From Stenotrophomonas rhizophila (GTDB lineage Bacteria; Pseudomonadota; Gammaproteobacteria; Xanthomonadales; Xanthomonadaceae): a stretch of DNA of 64,000 nt. The translations under genes and the position numbers were made by a program. The notes beneath the pieces are model-generated. The model was given only the letters and a program-made list of their open reading frames with translations, had not been told where the DNA came from and ran no database searches. Below are positions 31,830 through 41,131 of this stretch, one piece after another (the stretch's first letter is position 1; every line of letters begins with the position of its first letter). Where the stretch lies: positions 1,919,501 to 1,983,500 of the forward strand of contig NZ_CP016294.1 of assembly GCF_001704155.1 (NCBI RefSeq), read 5' to 3'.

Positions 31830-32354
31830 ATGATCAGCATTCCTGTTTCAGACACCTCGCACGCCCGCCTGTCCCGCGTTTCGCGCTGGCTGTGCAGCAT
31901 CGGCTACGCCTTCCTTGCAGTGTTCTTTGCCTGGTCGGCGCTGAGCGGACACCGCCAGGCCGAAGCCATCCTCAAGGATGCGGTGACCGTGCAGGCACCG
32001 GTGCAGGTCGACCACATCGAGGAAAAGCGCCGCAAGGGGCGGGTGTCCTACCAGTACCACTTCCGCTACGACTTCAGCGTTGATGGCGTTGAGTACACCG
32101 GCCACTTCTCCACCTCCGAGGACAACGCCACGCCGTACCTGGGCGAAGCGCCGCAGGTCGACGTGGCTTACGCACGCAGCAACCCCGCGCAGTTCGATCG
32201 GCTTGATCGGCTCGAAGGCCAGAAAGGGCTGGGTTCGGTACTGGGCCGGGTGATCGTGGCGCTGGGCATGCTGGCGATCCTGGCCTTCGTGGTGCACCTG
32301 CTGGTGACGCGCAAGCTGTTCGTGCGCCAGGGCCCTGCGCTTCCTGCGGTCTGA
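31830..32354 (+). CDS. DUF3592 membrane protein
   Basis: The 174-residue protein has a membrane segment at about 23-42, an extracytoplasmic beta-rich domain (about 60-125, with Y-H-F-R-Y-D-F and a V-D-V-A-Y-x-x-x-N-P turn) and a second segment at about 137-160. This is the DUF3592 layout; the family has no assigned biochemical role. The ATG at 31830 has a GGGGA Shine-Dalgarno; in-frame codons further upstream have no homologous content. The 250 bases upstream contain the glycosidase operator and nothing else I can name. Confidence 0.75.
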   Translation: MISIPVSDTSHARLSRVSRWLCSIGYAFLAVFFAWSALSGHRQAEAILKDAVTVQAPVQVDHIEEKRRKGRVSYQYHFRYDFSVDGVEYTGHFSTSEDNATPYLGEAPQVDVAYARSNPAQFDRLDRLEGQKGLGSVLGRVIVALGMLAILAFVVHLLVTRKLFVRQGPALPAV

Positions 32355-32385
32355 GCCGGCGGCAGGCAGGGGAGCGCAGGCATGG

Positions 32386-32413
32386 TTGACAGTCCATACG
32401 GTCACGGTAGGGT
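32386..32413 (+). promoter_or_regulatory. Possible promoter of the HTH/AAA module
   Basis: TTGACA at 32386-32391, 16 bases, then TAGGGT at 32408-32413. Transcription would begin near 32420, giving a leader of about 25 bases before the ATG at 32445. The -35 is a perfect match; the -10 is poor. Confidence 0.45.
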
Positions 32414-32444
32414 GTGCGACTCTCTTCCGTTCTGGTCGTTTCCC

Positions 32445-33656
32445 ATGCCTGCCCCTGAGTTCGCGGACCTGCTGTCTCGACACATGCGGCGGATCCGGGC
32501 CAGTGCCGGCGGCGTGGCCGCCGAGATCGGCATCAGCCGCGAGGCGGTCAACAACTGGCGGGCCGGCACCTCGCGGCCCAGCCGCCGGCACCGCGACCGG
32601 GTACTGGCCTGCGCCAATTACCTGCGCCTGACCGAAACCGAATGCAATGCATTGCTGCAGTCGGTGGGGTTCGAGCCGGAATTCCCGGTGGAGCCGGTAT
32701 CGGCACCGGAAGAGCAGGCCGATCCCGCCGTTTCAGTGCCGCCCACCGTCACCCGGTTGTTCGACCGGCTGCAGTTGCTGCGTCCGTATCCGGTGAGCCT
32801 GCTGTTGACCCAGGCCCATTGGGGACAGCCCCCGGAGCGCGCGGCGATTCTCGCTGAAGCAGCCACGCGCTATGGGCAGGCGCGCGTGCTGCACCTGCAG
32901 CCGCCGTTCCGCTCCGGCGAGGGCGACCAGGACTACTTTGCCTTGCTGGCCGCGCAGTGCGGGCTGGACGGCGTTGGCTCGGACGCCAGTTTCGAGATGG
33001 CGCTGGCGCGTCGGCTGCAGCAGCCCGGTGCGCTGTTCTGCCTGGTGAGCCGGTTCGAGCAGGGGGAGTCCGGGCCACGCGACGTGCTGGCCGGCATCCT
33101 GCGCAGCCTCAGCGAAATGTACAGCGGCAAGCTGCACCTGCTGATCTGTGGCGGGGCCGCGCTGGCCGACCTGAAGTACCAGGGCGGCGATCTTTCGCTG
33201 CTCAACATTGCGGCCAGCGAGAGCTGGCCGGAGCTGGGAATCGAGGATATGCGGCGCAGTGCCCCTGGCATTGGCGATGACACGCTGTCGCGCGCGCTGC
33301 GGTTGTCCGGCGGGCATCCGCTGTTGGCGCAGGCGGCGTTGACGTTGCTCGTTGACACTACTGTCGACGATGAGGCAGTCACCGATACGCTGTCCAGCCA
33401 TCCGCGCCTGTGGGAAGCGCTGGTACCGCTGTTGCGGGATGACGCGGCGCGTGCCGCCGTGCAGGGCTGGCTGGCACAGCCGGTGGTGGCGCCGGCGCGG
33501 CCGTACCTGGCCGATCCGCTGCTCCGGCACCTGTACTGGAACAACCTGCTGACCGCGCGCCCGCACCCGCAGGGGCACTGCCTGGAATGGCGCTGCGAGG
33601 CGATCCGCCGCGCCGTGCGGCAGGTGATCGATGGCATGCAGGTGCAGACCGCATGA
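32445..33656 (+). CDS. HTH protein with degenerate STAND/AAA-like domain
   Basis: The 403-residue protein opens with an XRE-type HTH (residues about 5-60, AAEIGISREAVNNWRAG). From about 100 to 330 it resembles a STAND/AAA ATPase core, but the P-loop position reads TQAHWGQPP instead of GxxxxGK(S/T), so it is probably a pseudo-ATPase; the Walker-B-like strand (LFCLVSRFEQ) also lacks the usual Asp-Glu. The C-terminal part looks like a winged helix. The last four bases overlap the ATG of the next gene, so the two proteins are made together. I do not recognise a named family. It may be a DNA-binding regulator of, or partner to, the membrane ATPase. Confidence 0.75.
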   Translation: MPAPEFADLLSRHMRRIRASAGGVAAEIGISREAVNNWRAGTSRPSRRHRDRVLACANYLRLTETECNALLQSVGFEPEFPVEPVSAPEEQADPAVSVPPTVTRLFDRLQLLRPYPVSLLLTQAHWGQPPERAAILAEAATRYGQARVLHLQPPFRSGEGDQDYFALLAAQCGLDGVGSDASFEMALARRLQQPGALFCLVSRFEQGESGPRDVLAGILRSLSEMYSGKLHLLICGGAALADLKYQGGDLSLLNIAASESWPELGIEDMRRSAPGIGDDTLSRALRLSGGHPLLAQAALTLLVDTTVDDEAVTDTLSSHPRLWEALVPLLRDDAARAAVQGWLAQPVVAPARPYLADPLLRHLYWNNLLTARPHPQGHCLEWRCEAIRRAVRQVIDGMQVQTA

Positions 33657-35857
33657 GCAGGCCACCGCGCCGGCAGCCGGTACTGCGCTGGTGGTGGCTG
33701 CTGCTGGTGGCCGGCCTGACCTGGTTCGTCGGCAGCTACCTGTTCGTGCCCTGGCTCAACCCGGTGCAGCTGCTGCGCATGCAGCGCGACGGCGAAAGCA
33801 TGATGCTCATGCAGCGGGCGAACATCGACATGATGTTCCTGCGCGAAGAGGCGTTGTCGTATTGGCTGCAGCATGAAAGCTGGCCGCAGCAGGTGCACGT
33901 GCCGGGCGTGCATGATCCGGAAGAAACGCTGGTAGTTGCCGAACTGCCGCAGCCGTTCGTGCTGCGCCTGCGCTTCACCGACCGCTTCCCGGCCAACAGC
34001 GGACTGCGCGGTGCGGTGATCGAGCAGACGCTGGAGCCGCGCACCCAGTACTGGCGTTGCCGCCCTGGCGATCCTGCGCCACCGTCACGCTGGTTGCCGG
34101 CCAACTGCCGGGCACAGGCACCGTGGGGCATCGTGCAGTGGCTGTCGGTGGTGCTGGGGCTGTCGGTGCTGGGCCTCGCCGGGCTTGGCATGCTCTGGTA
34201 CTGGGTGCGACCGGCGGTGGCCGACATCGTGCGCGAGCCACACCGGCTGCTTGCCCAGCCGTTGCAGGCATTGCCCGCCATCGACCGCCAATTGGGATGG
34301 CTGCGGCTCAGAGATCGCGTCCTGGCCGGTGCCGGGATCGCCACGGTGCGCTGGCGCGACGCGCTGCGCCACCTGCAGGCCACGCCAAGCACACGCGCAT
34401 TGCAGCTGGCCGCGCGCATCGGTGCGATCGATGCGCCGGCAACGGGCTGGTCGCTCACCGGCCTGGTGCGCGAATGGACCCTGCCGGACAAGCTGCCGTT
34501 GGCCCTGGAACGGCTGTGGCTGTACCAGCCCGATCCGGCGTTGGCGGCCGATGCCATCGTGCAGCAGTTGCGCGCCATGCCCAACGGGCAGGACGTGGTG
34601 CTGGTGGTGAGCCCATCGCTGGCGGTCGAGGCCGAACTGGCTGCCTACGCCGAGGATCCGGCCAACCTGTGCGTGTGCCTTGGCCAGGCCGCCCAGACCC
34701 GCTGGCTGCTGCAGCCGGGCGCGCTCGACGCGCTGGTCGGGCTGCTGGCCCGGCAGCTCCGGGTGACCCGCATCTCGCCCTACCAGACCCACGGCGGCAT
34801 CACCCGTCCGGCGGCCTTCTTTGGACGCGAGTCGCTGCTGGCGCGCGTGCTCAACCGCGAGCCCGGCAACTACCTGTTGGTGGGCGGTCGGCAGCTGGGC
34901 AAGACAAGTTTGATGAAGGCCATCGAGCGACGCTTTGTCGGCCACCCGCGCGTGCACTGTGTGTATCTGTCGCTGCGAGATCATCGGCTGACAATGCGGC
35001 TGGCGCTGGAACTGGGCCTGGCCGAGGACACCGGGATCGATGCGCTGGTCGCCGAGTTGTCCGCGCGGGCAGCGGGGCGCGGCCTGCTGCTGCTGATCGA
35101 CGAGACCGACCTGTTCCTGCGCGCGGAAGCGGCACAGGGTTACCCGCAGCTGGCGGCGCTGCGTGCGCTGAGCGAAGAGGGACGCTGCCACTTCATGCTG
35201 GCCGGGTTCTGGGACCTGTACGAAGCGGTCACCCTGGATTTCGCATCGCCGCTGCGCAACTTCGGCGAGGTGATCCATATCGGCGGGCTGGAACAGGACG
35301 CCTGCGTGGCCTTGGCGACCGAACCGATGGCGCGCCTGGGCGTGCACTTTGCCAGCCCGGACCTGCCGCAGCGGCTGGTGGCGGCGTGTGGTCGCCGCGC
35401 CAACCTGGTCGCCATTGCCTGCCAACAGCTGCTGGGCCAGCTGGACCGTGGCCAGCGCGTACTGGATGCAACGCAGGTACACGCGGCGCTGGTGAGCGAG
35501 CCGATGTTCGATGCATTGGCCGGCTGGGCGCGGCTGAGTCCCGATCCCCTGGCGTGCCGTATCGACCGCATCGTGGTGTACCAGGTCGCCGGTGCGCAGC
35601 TGGTCGGCAGCGGCGAGCGTGGCATCACCCTGGTGGAACTATTGGCTGCATTCGATGCGGCGGGCGCGCGGGTCGATCCGGAGCAGGTCCGCCACGCCCT
35701 GGCACGGTTGCAGCTGGCGTATGTGGTCCGCCGTGACGCCGATGGGTTGCCCTACGTGTTTGCGGTGCCGGTGTTCGTTACCCAGTTCCAGCGTGAAGAA
35801 GTGCAGGCACTGCTGCAGCGCGAACTGCAGGCGCTGGCGGCGGGCGCGGCGGTATGA
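33653..35857 (+). CDS. Membrane AAA ATPase with pilin-like periplasmic domain
   Basis: The 734-residue protein has a membrane segment (about 12-32), an extracytoplasmic region (33-160), a second segment (161-183), an uncharacterised cytosolic linker, and an AAA/STAND ATPase domain. The ATPase has a Walker A loop GGRQLGKT (411-418) and a Walker B strand LLLLIDE with D483 and E484; a winged-helix-like C-terminus follows. The extracytoplasmic part resembles a type IV pilin headgroup: a helix ending in SYWLQHESWP (69-78) and a C-terminal disulfide-loop pattern W-x-C136 ... L-P-A-x-C152-R. The start (ATGA overlap) couples it to the HTH gene. No family name recognised; the pilin likeness is my reading and needs structure prediction. 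Confidence 0.75.
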   Translation: MSRPPRRQPVLRWWWLLLVAGLTWFVGSYLFVPWLNPVQLLRMQRDGESMMLMQRANIDMMFLREEALSYWLQHESWPQQVHVPGVHDPEETLVVAELPQPFVLRLRFTDRFPANSGLRGAVIEQTLEPRTQYWRCRPGDPAPPSRWLPANCRAQAPWGIVQWLSVVLGLSVLGLAGLGMLWYWVRPAVADIVREPHRLLAQPLQALPAIDRQLGWLRLRDRVLAGAGIATVRWRDALRHLQATPSTRALQLAARIGAIDAPATGWSLTGLVREWTLPDKLPLALERLWLYQPDPALAADAIVQQLRAMPNGQDVVLVVSPSLAVEAELAAYAEDPANLCVCLGQAAQTRWLLQPGALDALVGLLARQLRVTRISPYQTHGGITRPAAFFGRESLLARVLNREPGNYLLVGGRQLGKTSLMKAIERRFVGHPRVHCVYLSLRDHRLTMRLALELGLAEDTGIDALVAELSARAAGRGLLLLIDETDLFLRAEAAQGYPQLAALRALSEEGRCHFMLAGFWDLYEAVTLDFASPLRNFGEVIHIGGLEQDACVALATEPMARLGVHFASPDLPQRLVAACGRRANLVAIACQQLLGQLDRGQRVLDATQVHAALVSEPMFDALAGWARLSPDPLACRIDRIVVYQVAGAQLVGSGERGITLVELLAAFDAAGARVDPEQVRHALARLQLAYVVRRDADGLPYVFAVPVFVTQFQREEVQALLQRELQALAAGAAV

Positions 35858-35941
35858 CTCCCTCTTCGTGACGCATTTCCCTGTGTGTATCGACGCGATT
35901 CTGGGATAGTGGTGCGATGTTCGTGCGCCACGGCGGAGTTG

Positions 35942-36967
35942 ATGCTGCATCCACAGGATTTGTCTTCGTCGCAGATCGGCGCCGTGCTGGCCCAGGCCTA
36001 CGGCCTGCAGGTCAGCCATGTCGTGCAACGGCCGGCGGGTGCCGATGCGGGCGCCACGGTGTACCAGGTGACCTCCGATGACGGCACGCGCTGGTGGTTG
36101 AAGTGCCGCCGCTATGCCGTGGCCGATGCCGTGTGGGAGGTCATGCAGCATTTGCGCTGCGCGCTCGGCCTGGACGAGGTGGTGGCCCCGCAGCCCGCGC
36201 TTGATGGTGCCCCGGCCACGTACGCCGAGGGCCTGCAGTGGACGCTGTTTGCCTATGTGGAGGGCGAGTCGGGGTTCGAAGTGGCCCTGTCGCAGGCGCA
36301 GTGGCACCGGCTGGGCCAGGTGTTGCGCCAGGTGCATGACACCGCGTTGCCGGCCCGGTTGGCGTCCGGTCTTGCGCAACCGGGTTTCGACGATGACACC
36401 GCGGTGGAGCGGGTAGGTTCGTGGCTGCAGCGCGGTGATGAGCGTTGGCCCATTCCCGATGCCCTGGCAGAGGAGTACCGGCGGGTCTGGCGGCAGCGGC
36501 AGGCGCGGGTGGTCGAGGTCTGGCAGCACTGCATGGCGCTGCGTGAGCGCCTTGCCGGGCAGCGCTGGTCACGGGGGTTGTGCCATGGCGACCTGCACGC
36601 CGGCAATCTGTTGCTGCGCGCCGATGGCGGGCTGCACCTGATCGACTGGGACGACATGGTGCTGGCGCCGCGCGAGCGCGACCTGATGTTCGTCGGCGCA
36701 GGCGTGGGCGGTCGCTGGGGACGCGATGATCCGCCGCGGTTCCGCGAAGGCTATGGCGCGGTGGCGTTGGATCCGGTCCGGCTGGCGTACTACCGCCACT
36801 GGCGGATCCTGCACGACCTGCAGGAGTTTCACGACCTGCTGCTGGAGCCGGGTGCGGCCTCGCGTCCGCCCAGCCAGCGCCGCCAGGCGTTGCGTTTCAT
36901 GGAGGAGCAGTTCGCGCCGGGCAACGTGATCGACGCGGCTGCCCGCAGTTGGGCTGCCGTGGCGTAG
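35942..36967 (+). CDS. APH-like phosphotransferase family protein
   Basis: The 341-residue protein has the aminoglycoside/choline kinase fold: the Brenner motif CHGDLHAGNLLL (about residues 215-226) with catalytic Asp, and LIDWDDMV (about 236-243) for Mg binding. An N-lobe Lys in WWLKCRR (about 43-49) probably binds ATP. The ATG at 35942 has GGAG seven bases upstream. The substrate is unknown; such kinases also act on choline, homoserine or fructosamine, so resistance should not be assumed. The stop codon TAG is part of a GTAG repeat. Confidence 0.8.
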   Translation: MLHPQDLSSSQIGAVLAQAYGLQVSHVVQRPAGADAGATVYQVTSDDGTRWWLKCRRYAVADAVWEVMQHLRCALGLDEVVAPQPALDGAPATYAEGLQWTLFAYVEGESGFEVALSQAQWHRLGQVLRQVHDTALPARLASGLAQPGFDDDTAVERVGSWLQRGDERWPIPDALAEEYRRVWRQRQARVVEVWQHCMALRERLAGQRWSRGLCHGDLHAGNLLLRADGGLHLIDWDDMVLAPRERDLMFVGAGVGGRWGRDDPPRFREGYGAVALDPVRLAYYRHWRILHDLQEFHDLLLEPGAASRPPSQRRQALRFMEEQFAPGNVIDAAARSWAAVA

Positions 36968-36986
36968 CGCGGGTCGCCGACCGTGC
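36964..36986 (+). repeat. SMAG-like GTAG hairpin filling a convergent junction
   Basis: GTAG at 36964-36967, with stem GCGCGG/CCGTGC plus an inner TC/GA after one bulged base. The TAG is the stop codon of the APH-like gene, and the hairpin ends one base before the stop codon of the converging EamA gene. Confidence 0.65.
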
Positions 36987-37910
36987 TTACTCGCCCGGCT
37001 TGGCGCCGGCCGTGGCGGCTTCGGATGCCGCGCGCCGCACCAGTACCGCCTCGCGGTGCGCGATGTAGGCATTGGCGGCAAGAATGATGCCCGCCCCGAT
37101 GACGGTCCAGCGGTCCAGCGTTTCATTGAACAGCAGCCAGCCCAGCAGGCTGACCAGCGGCAGCTGCATGAAGCTGATCGGGGTCAGCGCCGAGACTTCG
37201 CCCAACCGCAACGCGCGGGTCCATAACAGCTGGCCCAACGTGCCCAGCACGCCGGTAGCGGCCAGCCAGGCCCACGCAACGCCGCTGGGCCATACCCAGC
37301 CGAACAGGGCAGGCACCAGCGACAGCGGTACCCAGAACACGTAGGTGTAGAACACCACGGTGTCGGCCCCGTCCACGCGGGTCAGCTGCTTGATCTGGAT
37401 GGCAACCAGCGAACTCAGCACGGCGGCCAGCACCGCCACCAGCACGCCCGGGCTGAAGGTGGCGGCGCCGGGGCGAACGATGATCAGAACCCCGATGAAG
37501 CCACAGACCACGGCCGCCCAACGGCGCGCGCGTACCTTCTCGCCAAGGAACAGCACGGCTGCGATGGTGACGAACAGGGGCGTGGAGTACGACAGCGAGA
37601 TCGCCTGCGACATCGGCAGGTGGCCGATGGCCCAGAACGCACAGAGCATCGAGGCCAGCCCGATCAGGCTGCGCACGAAATAGCGGGGCAACTGTGTCGT
37701 GCGGAACGGCGAGCTGCCCGGGCGCAACAGGAACGGCAGCAGCGCCAGCAGGCCGAACGCGTTGCGGAAGAACGCCACTTCCTGGGTGGGCACGTAGCGG
37801 GTGGCATAGCGGATCGCCACGGCCATCAACCCGAAGGCCAGGGTACTGCCCAGCATCAGCAGCGCCGCACGCATCGGTGTCGGCGCGGGAAGGGCAAGCT
37901 GGACGGTCAC
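36987..37910 (-). CDS. EamA (DMT) family transporter
   Basis: The 307-residue protein has about ten membrane segments in two EamA repeats, with the repeat signatures [13 protein letters not shown] and [14 protein letters not shown] chose the GTG at 37910 because it overlaps the murB stop by four bases (GTGA); an in-frame ATG at 37874 removes only a 12-residue extension. Substrates of this superfamily are small metabolites and cannot be deduced here. Confidence 0.85.
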   Translation of the reverse strand: MTVQLALPAPTPMRAALLMLGSTLAFGLMAVAIRYATRYVPTQEVAFFRNAFGLLALLPFLLRPGSSPFRTTQLPRYFVRSLIGLASMLCAFWAIGHLPMSQAISLSYSTPLFVTIAAVLFLGEKVRARRWAAVVCGFIGVLIIVRPGAATFSPGVLVAVLAAVLSSLVAIQIKQLTRVDGADTVVFYTYVFWVPLSLVPALFGWVWPSGVAWAWLAATGVLGTLGQLLWTRALRLGEVSALTPISFMQLPLVSLLGWLLFNETLDRWTVIGAGIILAANAYIAHREAVLVRRAASEAATAGAKPGE

Positions 37911-38956
37911 CACTGTGCGCCGATCAGGCGCGGCTCCGGTTCGATGGGAACGCCGAATTTCTCCAGCACCGAGGCGGAAATGCGCCGCGCCAGCGCGAGC
38001 AGTTCGGCACCGGTGGCGTCGCCGTGGTTGACCAGCACCAGGGCATGCTGGGGCGCCACGCCGGCATCGCCTTCGCGGAAGCCCTTCCAGCCGCAGGCTT
38101 CGATCATCCAGGCGGCCGAGAGCTTGCGCCGGTCGTCCTGGTCGGCCGGGTACACCGGCAGGCCGGGGAAGTGCTGCAGCAGCACCTCCACCTGTTCCAG
38201 CGGCAGCACCGGGTTCTTGAAGAAGCTGCCGGCATTGCCCAGCACATCCGGGTCGGGCAGCTTGCGCCGGCGGATGGCGATCACCGCATTGGCCACGTCG
38301 GCGGCCACCGGCAGCTCCACGCCCATCGCCTGCATTTCCTCGGCAATGCCTGCATAGCCCAGGCGCAGGGCATGCAACAGAGGCAGACGCAGTTCGATGG
38401 CGCTGATCAGGTAGCGGTCCGCATCGTGCTTGAAGACGCTGTCGCGATAGCTGAAGGCGCACGCGTCGGCATCCAGCCGCACCCATTCGTTGTTCTGGCG
38501 GTCCCACGCTTCCACCGCCTGGATGAACTCATCGACCTGCACGCCATAGGCGCCGATGTTCTGGATCGGGGCCGCACCGGCCGTGCCGGGAATCAGCGCC
38601 AGGTTCTCCAGCCCGGACAGGCCGTTCTGCAGCGACCACATCACCAGCCCATGCCAGTTCACGCCGGCGCCGGCACGCACCACGGTGTGGTCGGCGCGGT
38701 GTTCCAGCACTTCGATCGAGCGGTTGGCGAATACCAGTACGGTGCCGGGCACGTCGTCGGCGATCAGCACGTTGCTGCCGCTGCCCAGTACCAGCAGCGG
38801 GTGGCCGGCGACCTGGGGCAGGGCCAGCACATCGGGCAGCAGGGCCGCGTCGTGCAGCTCCAGCAGCTGCTCGGCAACCGCGTCGACGTGGAAGGTGTTG
38901 AGCGCCTTCAGGGAGGCGTTTTCGGTCAGTGACCAGGCAGGCATTGCAGTACTCAT
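37907..38956 (-). CDS. murB: UDP-N-acetylenolpyruvoylglucosamine reductase
   Basis: Reduces UDP-GlcNAc-enolpyruvate to UDP-MurNAc in peptidoglycan synthesis, using FAD and NADPH. The 349 residues are the E. coli type I length. FAD-domain sequences [12 protein letters not shown] and [18 protein letters not shown] are present, as is the catalytic segment [10 protein letters not shown]. The ATG at 38956 overlaps the pyrD stop by four bases and the 3' end overlaps the EamA gene, so the run pyrD-murB-EamA is probably one transcript. Confidence 0.96.
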   Translation of the reverse strand: MSTAMPAWSLTENASLKALNTFHVDAVAEQLLELHDAALLPDVLALPQVAGHPLLVLGSGSNVLIADDVPGTVLVFANRSIEVLEHRADHTVVRAGAGVNWHGLVMWSLQNGLSGLENLALIPGTAGAAPIQNIGAYGVQVDEFIQAVEAWDRQNNEWVRLDADACAFSYRDSVFKHDADRYLISAIELRLPLLHALRLGYAGIAEEMQAMGVELPVAADVANAVIAIRRRKLPDPDVLGNAGSFFKNPVLPLEQVEVLLQHFPGLPVYPADQDDRRKLSAAWMIEACGWKGFREGDAGVAPQHALVLVNHGDATGAELLALARRISASVLEKFGVPIEPEPRLIGAQW

Positions 38957-40008
38957 AGGGGGGCCACCGCGCCACGGCTCGGTGCTTCGCGGCGTCGGCG
39001 GATCGCCTCCACGCAGTCGTGCACCAGCGCCGGGCCGCGGAAGATCAGGCCGCTGTAGCACTGCACCAGCGCGGCGCCAGCAGCCATCTTGGCCACGGCA
39101 TCGGCACCGGACAGGATGCCGCCGACGCCGATCAACGGGGTGGATTCGGGCAGGCGCGCGCGCAGGCGGCGCAGCACCAGGGTGGACTGGCCCAGCAGCG
39201 GCGCACCGGATAGGCCGCCGGCTTCGCTGGCATGCTGGTCGGCGGCAACCGAACTGCGGTCAATGGTGGTGTTGGTGGCGATCACTCCGTCCACCTTCAA
39301 TTCGCCCAGCACGCGCGCTGCGGCATCGATGTCGCGGTCGCTCAGGTCCGGGGCGACCTTGACCAGCATCGGAACGCGCTTGCCATGCTTGGCCGCCAGC
39401 GCTTCCTGGCTTTCGCGCAGCTGCGAGACCAGCTGGCGCAGCGCGGTTTCTTCCTGCAGTTCACGCAGGCCGGCGGTGTTGGGCGAAGAGATGTTGACGG
39501 TGATGTAATCGGCCAGCGGGTACACTTTCTGCAGGCAGTGCTGGTAATCGTCGAACGCCTGCTCGTTGGGAGTGTCCTTGTTCTTGCCGATGTTGATGCC
39601 AAGCAGGCCACTGCGGCGCTGCGCGCGTTCAACATTGCGCACCAGTGCATCCACGCCGAGGTTGTTGAAACCCATGCGGTTGATGATCGCTTGGTGGGCG
39701 GGCAGCCGGAACAGGCGCGGCTTGGGATTGCCTTCCTGCGGCCGCGGCGTGATGGTGCCGATCTCCACGAACCCGAAGCCCAGCGCGAACAGCGCGTCGA
39801 TGTGCTCGCCGTTCTTGTCCAGGCCGGCGCCCAGGCCGACCGGGTTGGGGAAGTTCAGCCCGAACACGTTGGTCGGCAACGGGGCCGGGCGGCGTGCCAG
39901 CAGCGGCGTGGTGCCGGTACGGTAGGCGAGGTCCAGCGCACTCAGGCCCAGGCCATGGGCGCGTTCGGCGTCCAGGGAAAACAGGAAGGGTCGGGCAAGC
40001 GAGTACAT
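38953..40008 (-). CDS. pyrD: Dihydroorotate dehydrogenase (quinone), class 2
   Basis: Oxidises dihydroorotate to orotate with transfer of electrons to quinone at the inner membrane. The 351-residue protein has the N-terminal membrane-associating helix segment of class 2 enzymes (first about 30 residues). FMN-domain sequences are [21 protein letters not shown] (catalytic Ser region) and GVGGILSG. Confidence 0.96.
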   Translation of the reverse strand: MYSLARPFLFSLDAERAHGLGLSALDLAYRTGTTPLLARRPAPLPTNVFGLNFPNPVGLGAGLDKNGEHIDALFALGFGFVEIGTITPRPQEGNPKPRLFRLPAHQAIINRMGFNNLGVDALVRNVERAQRRSGLLGINIGKNKDTPNEQAFDDYQHCLQKVYPLADYITVNISSPNTAGLRELQEETALRQLVSQLRESQEALAAKHGKRVPMLVKVAPDLSDRDIDAAARVLGELKVDGVIATNTTIDRSSVAADQHASEAGGLSGAPLLGQSTLVLRRLRARLPESTPLIGVGGILSGADAVAKMAAGAALVQCYSGLIFRGPALVHDCVEAIRRRREAPSRGAVAPL

Positions 40009-40017
40009 GGCGTCCAG

Positions 40018-40788
40018 TCAGTCCAGCGTGCCGATGAAGGCACGGGTTTGGTATTCAAAAGCGATTTTGCCATCGACCGCGTGCGCATCGAACAGCTGCT
40101 GCAGCGCCTCCAGCATGGGGGCGTGGCGCGGGTGGCCCGGCGGCGGGGCATAGGACGACGACAGCAGGCGGCCACGCAGGCCGTCGGCATCCATGTACTG
40201 CGCGTTCGGGAACCGGGCGGTGCCGCGCAGGCCCGGGCCGAACCACGCGCGCATGGCATCGTCGTCCTGGTAGCGCTCGGCCACCTGGGTGTAATCGGTA
40301 CCGAACTCCAGCAGCAGTTGTTCGTAGCCGACCAGGAACGGCGAGGCGTCGAGCAGGCGCGAGTTCCAGAACACCAGCGCAAGGCCCTGCGGGTGCAGGA
40401 TGCGCTTCCATTCCGTGCGCACCGCATCGGTGTCGAACCAGTGGAAGGCCTGCGCCGCTGCGACCAGGCCGACGCTGTCGTCGGCCAGCGTGGTGGCTTC
40501 GGCGGTGCCGTCCACCAGCTTCAGGCGCAGGTACTCGGCGGCCAGCAGCTTCTCGGCCGCCTCGCGCATCGGCGCATTGGGTTCCACCGCGATCACCGGA
40601 TGCCCGGTGGCCAGGAACAGGCGTGTGGAGATGCCGGTGCCGGCGCCGATGTCGGCGACCAGGGTTTCGGTGGGCACGCCCATCTCGCCATGCACCCAGT
40701 CCAGCAGCGCCGGTGGGTAGTCGGGACGGTAGCGGACGTAATCCGCTACGCGGTTGCTGAAACGTCCGGTTGCGTCCGATCCGCTCAT
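40018..40788 (-). CDS. Class I SAM-dependent methyltransferase
   Basis: The 256-residue protein has SAM motif I VADIGAGTGIST (about residues 44-55) and the acidic end of strand 2 in AVEPN. Motif post-I DGTAEAT and a QAFHWFD segment are typical of the ubiquinone/tocopherol-type (UbiE-like) small-molecule methyltransferases. The ATG at 40788 has GAGG six bases upstream; an in-frame GTG at 40794 is the alternative. It lies nine bases upstream of pyrD in the same direction. The substrate is unknown. Confidence 0.85.
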   Translation of the reverse strand: MSGSDATGRFSNRVADYVRYRPDYPPALLDWVHGEMGVPTETLVADIGAGTGISTRLFLATGHPVIAVEPNAPMREAAEKLLAAEYLRLKLVDGTAEATTLADDSVGLVAAAQAFHWFDTDAVRTEWKRILHPQGLALVFWNSRLLDASPFLVGYEQLLLEFGTDYTQVAERYQDDDAMRAWFGPGLRGTARFPNAQYMDADGLRGRLLSSSYAPPPGHPRHAPMLEALQQLFDAHAVDGKIAFEYQTRAFIGTLD

Positions 40789-40795
40789 GGGCACC

Positions 40796-41080
40796 TCACG
40801 ATTGCAGGGAGACGAACCAGGCCAGCCCGCCGAAGAACAGCACGATGGCCAGCAGCGCCAGCAGGCTGCCGATCACCACCACCCAGCCCATGATCAGGCC
40901 GGCCAATGCCAGTCCATCGCCTTCCAGTTCCAGCGGGCGGCGGCGGATTTCGGCGCGGGCCATGTGCCCGGTGACGATGGCGACCACGCTGCCCAGGAAG
41001 GGAAGGGCGGTCCAGCCGAGGATGCCGGCGATCAGGCTGATCAGGGCCATGGCGCTGGTCTGGCGGGGCGGGAGGCTCAT
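40796..41080 (-). CDS. DUF4190 small membrane protein
   Basis: The 94-residue protein has two or three membrane segments around a G-H-x-A-R-A-x-I-R loop (residues 38-46), the hallmark of DUF4190. The role is unknown. The Shine-Dalgarno of the next gene (the methyltransferase) overlaps its stop, so the two are coupled. Confidence 0.8.
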   Translation of the reverse strand: MSLPPRQTSAMALISLIAGILGWTALPFLGSVVAIVTGHMARAEIRRRPLELEGDGLALAGLIMGWVVVIGSLLALLAIVLFFGGLAWFVSLQS

Positions 41081-41131
41081 GCGGCTCCTGGGGGAAGGTG
41101 GGACAAGGGAATCATAGGGCCAGCGACGGGT

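Noticed and set aside
35942-36967. Aminoglycoside resistance gene
   Set aside because: The kinase motifs are general to the APH/choline kinase superfamily and nothing in the context suggests resistance.
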